DNA from: Chitinophaga oryzae
GTDB lineage: Bacteria; Bacteroidota; Bacteroidia; Chitinophagales; Chitinophagaceae
Assembly: GCF_012516375.2 (NCBI RefSeq)
Contig: NZ_CP051204.2
Coordinates: 248,001 to 312,000, forward strand
Reading direction: 5' to 3'
DNA length: 64,000 bases
Shown here: piece after piece, positions 61,715-64,000 of the stretch
Layout: each line of letters opens with the position of its first letter
How positions within the stretch are numbered: the stretch's first letter is position 1
The notes under the pieces: generated by a model
Seen by the model: the letters and a program-made list of their open reading frames with translations, nothing else
Told to the model about the DNA's origin: nothing
The model's database searches: none
Position numbers and translations under genes: made by a program

Positions 61715-61922
61715 TTCCTGCAGGTGTATTGGGTTTAACAGGATATATAGCCTTTAACCGGTCAAAACCGTTGATTTTGTTCACCATTCCTGAAATCTGT
61801 TCATTTTGTTCATTTTTAGTTCACTGCTTTTTTATACCGGTGAGCATATTATCTTTAAAACTGATTGAGAGAAGTTTATTACCCCTTGTAATATTGCTTT
61901 TTAACCAGCTATGAAAAACAAC

Positions 61923-61952
61923 AAAGGTGGCCACCAAAGCCACCTTCTTTTA
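61923..61952. terminator. Bidirectional terminator after thiH
   Basis: AAGGTGGC and GCCACCTT form an 8-bp stem with loop CACCAAA, directly beyond the thiH stop on the minus strand; T-rich on the plus strand side. The remaining 61715-61922 shows no convincing gene. Confidence 0.75.
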
Positions 61953-61953
61953 T

Positions 61954-63060
61954 TTAACCCAACACCTGGTCCCAATCTTTCCATACCGGTTCATAACCGC
62001 TTTTTTTCAGCATGTCGGCGATAGCGGCGGCGCTGCGTTCATCGGATATTTCGAACTGTTCCAGCGACTGCCGGTCGGCGGCATAACCACCGGGATTGGT
62101 GCGAGAACCTGCGCTCATGCTGGTAATGCCCAGCCGGATGATATTGTCTCTGAACGATTCCTGTTCCCGTGTGGAAATACTGAGTTCTACCTCCTGGTTG
62201 AAGAGGCGGTAGGCGCAGATCAGCTGTACCAGCTCCCGGTCATTCATTTCCACTTTGGGTTCCAGTCCGCCGGAGAATGGCCGCAGGCGTGGAAAAGAGA
62301 TGCTGTACCGCGTTTGCCAGTATTTTTTTTCGAGATACTGAAGATGCAGGGCGGTAAAAAAGCTGTCTGTACGCCAATCTTCGAGGCCTATCAGCACGCC
62401 CAGGCCCATTTTGTGAATTCCTGCGCGGCCCAGCCTGTCGGGTGTTTCCAGCCGGTATTGGAAGGAGGATTTCCTTCCTTTGGGATGATGTTTTTTGTAA
62501 TCTTCCTGATGGTAGGTTTCCTGATATACCAGTACGGCATGTAATCCCAGTGGGATGAGCGTGGCGTAATCCGCCTCGTCCATCGGTTGCACTTCCATAG
62601 AGATATGAGAAAAATGCGGCCGCAGCAGTTGCAGTGTTTTTTTGAAATATTCCAGTCCTACCAGCTGATGGGCTTCACCGGTAACGAGCAGCACATGGTC
62701 GTAGCCCATTGCTTTGATGACGGCGGTCTCCTGCAGAATTTCTGCGGCGCTGAGGGTTTTGCGCCGGATTTTATTATCGAGGCTGAACCCGCAGTAGGTG
62801 CAGATATTCTGGCATTCATTGGAGAGATACATGGGAATGTATAACTGCATCGTGTTGCCGAACCGCTGTAATGTCTTTTGGTGGCTCATTTCCGCCATAG
62901 GCTGTAAGTACGGCGCTGCGGCGGGCGAGATGAGCGCGGCAAAATCGTCGAGGGTACGGCGCTGGTTATGCAGGGCCTGTTCCACGTCTGCCGCAGTTTT
63001 TGAGTAGATGCCTGCTTTTACATCATCCCATTGATATTGCTCAAAAATGTCTTTAAACAT
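61954..63060 (-). CDS. thiH: 2-iminoacetate synthase ThiH
   Basis: The 368-residue radical SAM enzyme has the CxxxCxxC cluster in CQNICTYCGFS (near residue 85-95) and the C-terminal BATS-like domain with RTNPGGYA (near residue 312). It cleaves tyrosine to make dehydroglycine for the thiazole of thiamine. It follows thiG by 14 nt in the thiE-thiG-thiH order. Confidence 0.95.
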   Translation of the reverse strand: MFKDIFEQYQWDDVKAGIYSKTAADVEQALHNQRRTLDDFAALISPAAAPYLQPMAEMSHQKTLQRFGNTMQLYIPMYLSNECQNICTYCGFSLDNKIRRKTLSAAEILQETAVIKAMGYDHVLLVTGEAHQLVGLEYFKKTLQLLRPHFSHISMEVQPMDEADYATLIPLGLHAVLVYQETYHQEDYKKHHPKGRKSSFQYRLETPDRLGRAGIHKMGLGVLIGLEDWRTDSFFTALHLQYLEKKYWQTRYSISFPRLRPFSGGLEPKVEMNDRELVQLICAYRLFNQEVELSISTREQESFRDNIIRLGITSMSAGSRTNPGGYAADRQSLEQFEISDERSAAAIADMLKKSGYEPVWKDWDQVLG

Positions 63061-63074
63061 GATCGCTGTTTTGA

Positions 63075-63851
63075 TTAAGCTTCATCCAGAAAAGCCACCA
63101 GCGGGCTGGAGGCGATGGCCTGGGCGCTGGTGGGCGCCAGTCCGGCTTCATAGGCCATGCGGCCGGCTGCTACGCCGGCTTTGAAGGCGGCGGCCATTTT
63201 CACCGGGTCTTTGGCAACAGCCAGCGCGGTGTTGACAAGGACGGCGTCGGCTCCCATCTCCATGGCCAGTGCAGCGTGGGAAGGGGCGCCGATGCCGGCG
63301 TCTACCACTACGGGCACGTTGCTTTGTGCGATGATGATGTCGAGGAAGTCGGCAGTGCGAAGGCCTTTGTTGCTGCCGATGGGCGAACCGAGAGGCATTA
63401 CGGCTGCTACGCCGGCGTCTTCCAGCCGTTTACACAATACCGGGTCTGCATGTATGTAAGGCAACACCACGAATCCCAGTTTCACCAGTTCGGTGGCCGC
63501 CAGCAGGGTCTCCACCGGATCGGGCATCAGGTAGCGGGGATCGGGATGTATTTCCAGTTTGATCCAGTTGGTATCGAGTGCTTCCCGTGCCAGCTGGGCG
63601 GCGTAAACGGCCTCTTTGGCGGTACGTACGCCAGAGGTATTGGGCAGCAGCTGTATATGCGGATGGTGAAGATGCCGCAGCAGGTCGTCGGCCTGCTGTT
63701 GCAGGTCTACCCTCTTCAAAGCCACGGTCACCAGTTCGCTGCCGGAGGCGAGCAGCGCTTCTTCCATCAGCGACGCAGCGGCGAATTTGCCGGTGCCGGT
63801 AAACAGGCGGGAGCTGAATGTCCGGCCTGCGATGGTTAATGGTTGTGTCAT
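63075..63851 (-). CDS. thiG: Thiazole synthase ThiG
   Basis: The product of about 258 residues has [11 protein letters not shown] near the start, the Schiff-base Lys region ([10 protein letters not shown]) and the phosphate-binding [30 protein letters not shown] block. It joins the thiocarboxylated ThiS, 1-deoxyxylulose phosphate and dehydroglycine to form the thiazole phosphate. The start is the ATG at 63851, which overlaps the thiE stop by 1 nt (TGATG); a GTG at 63854 precedes it. Confidence 0.95.
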   Translation of the reverse strand: MTQPLTIAGRTFSSRLFTGTGKFAAASLMEEALLASGSELVTVALKRVDLQQQADDLLRHLHHPHIQLLPNTSGVRTAKEAVYAAQLAREALDTNWIKLEIHPDPRYLMPDPVETLLAATELVKLGFVVLPYIHADPVLCKRLEDAGVAAVMPLGSPIGSNKGLRTADFLDIIIAQSNVPVVVDAGIGAPSHAALAMEMGADAVLVNTALAVAKDPVKMAAAFKAGVAAGRMAYEAGLAPTSAQAIASSPLVAFLDEA

Positions 63852-64000
63852 CACTGCTTGTTTAAAAGGTTATAAATATGTTGTACCAGCGGTTTCGGTC
63901 CGGCGGCCTGCGTAATCAGTCCGCTGACGGCAATGCCATGAACGCCCGTCTGCATAATGGCGGGGATATCCGTTTCCAGGATGCCGCCGATGGCTACTAC
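63851..64000 (-). CDS. thiE: Thiamine phosphate synthase ThiE, C-terminal part (cut by window edge)
   Basis: The 50 codons present read [19 protein letters not shown], then [15 protein letters not shown], the C-terminal phosphate-binding strand and helix of ThiE. It couples thiazole phosphate with the pyrimidine diphosphate. The rest lies beyond 64000. A TenI-like paralogue is possible. It is cotranscribed with thiG (1-nt overlap). Confidence 0.8.
   Translation of the reverse strand, partial: VVAIGGILETDIPAIMQTGVHGIAVSGLITQAAGPKPLVQHIYNLLNKQ

Noticed and set aside
61729..61914. 61-codon plus-strand ORF after the candidate small RNA
   Set aside because: Hydrophobic but without a start signal, family match or promoter; it ends near the thiH terminator and looks like a chance ORF.

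Overview
The window looks like chromosome of a Chitinophaga-like member of the Bacteroidota (family Chitinophagaceae). The evidence is two SusC/SusD outer-membrane uptake loci, a large secreted chitinase with a type IX secretion C-terminal domain, a FecI/FecR-type sigma/anti-sigma pair, Bat proteins, small families common in this phylum (DUF4834, DUF6377, DUF2752 next to TM2), and promoters with the Bacteroidota -7 motif TAnnTTTG just upstream of many starts. No rRNA, CRISPR array, transposase or integrase was seen.

Layout. 1-5471: a degraded-looking LytS-type histidine kinase, orphan batD-batE, a short-chain dehydrogenase and a YjjG-like HAD phosphatase. 5681-8901: a minus-strand membrane/lipid cluster (CPBP protease, DUF2007, cdsA, psd, a small secreted protein). 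9099-15546: dus, a NUMOD4/HNH-like protein, a Dna2-like nuclease-helicase, proC and sixA. 15777-24877: purF, a SurA-like foldase, and the rimP-nusA-infB operon with a terminator-like hairpin in its leader. 25040-26695: three small membrane-associated proteins and a HAD phosphatase. 26827-28779: a tRNA with CAT anticodon and an odd T loop, an AT-rich stretch with unknown small genes, and a frameshifted remnant of the next family. 28923-31616: two tandem 433-residue secreted paralogues. 31834-33725: an oxidoreductase and an AraC regulator.

33764-43064 is a SusC/SusD locus: ECF sigma, divergent FecR, STN-type SusC, SusD, TIG/NHL lipoprotein and a GH20-like enzyme, probably for uptake and trimming of chitin or other amino-sugar oligomers. 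The 1290-residue double-GH18 chitinase at 45594-49466 could supply its substrate from outside the cell. 49704-58818 is a second locus, read on the minus strand: TPR/DUF6377 regulator, SusC, SusD and a GH31 alpha-glucosidase-like enzyme, resembling a starch-type sus system. The right end carries an NlpE-like lipoprotein, a phytase-like lipoprotein, a 50-residue membrane protein, a DUF2383 protein, a candidate small RNA, and the thiE(partial)-thiG-thiH thiazole genes.

The most unusual non-coding feature is a set of long intergenic palindromes of at least three families, many abutting stop codons. One is built on iterated AATTACG (three copies, two with a shared core in opposite orientation), one on iterated GATTTTTTGATTT, and one is a 170-bp structure with a 54-nt perfect palindrome at its centre.
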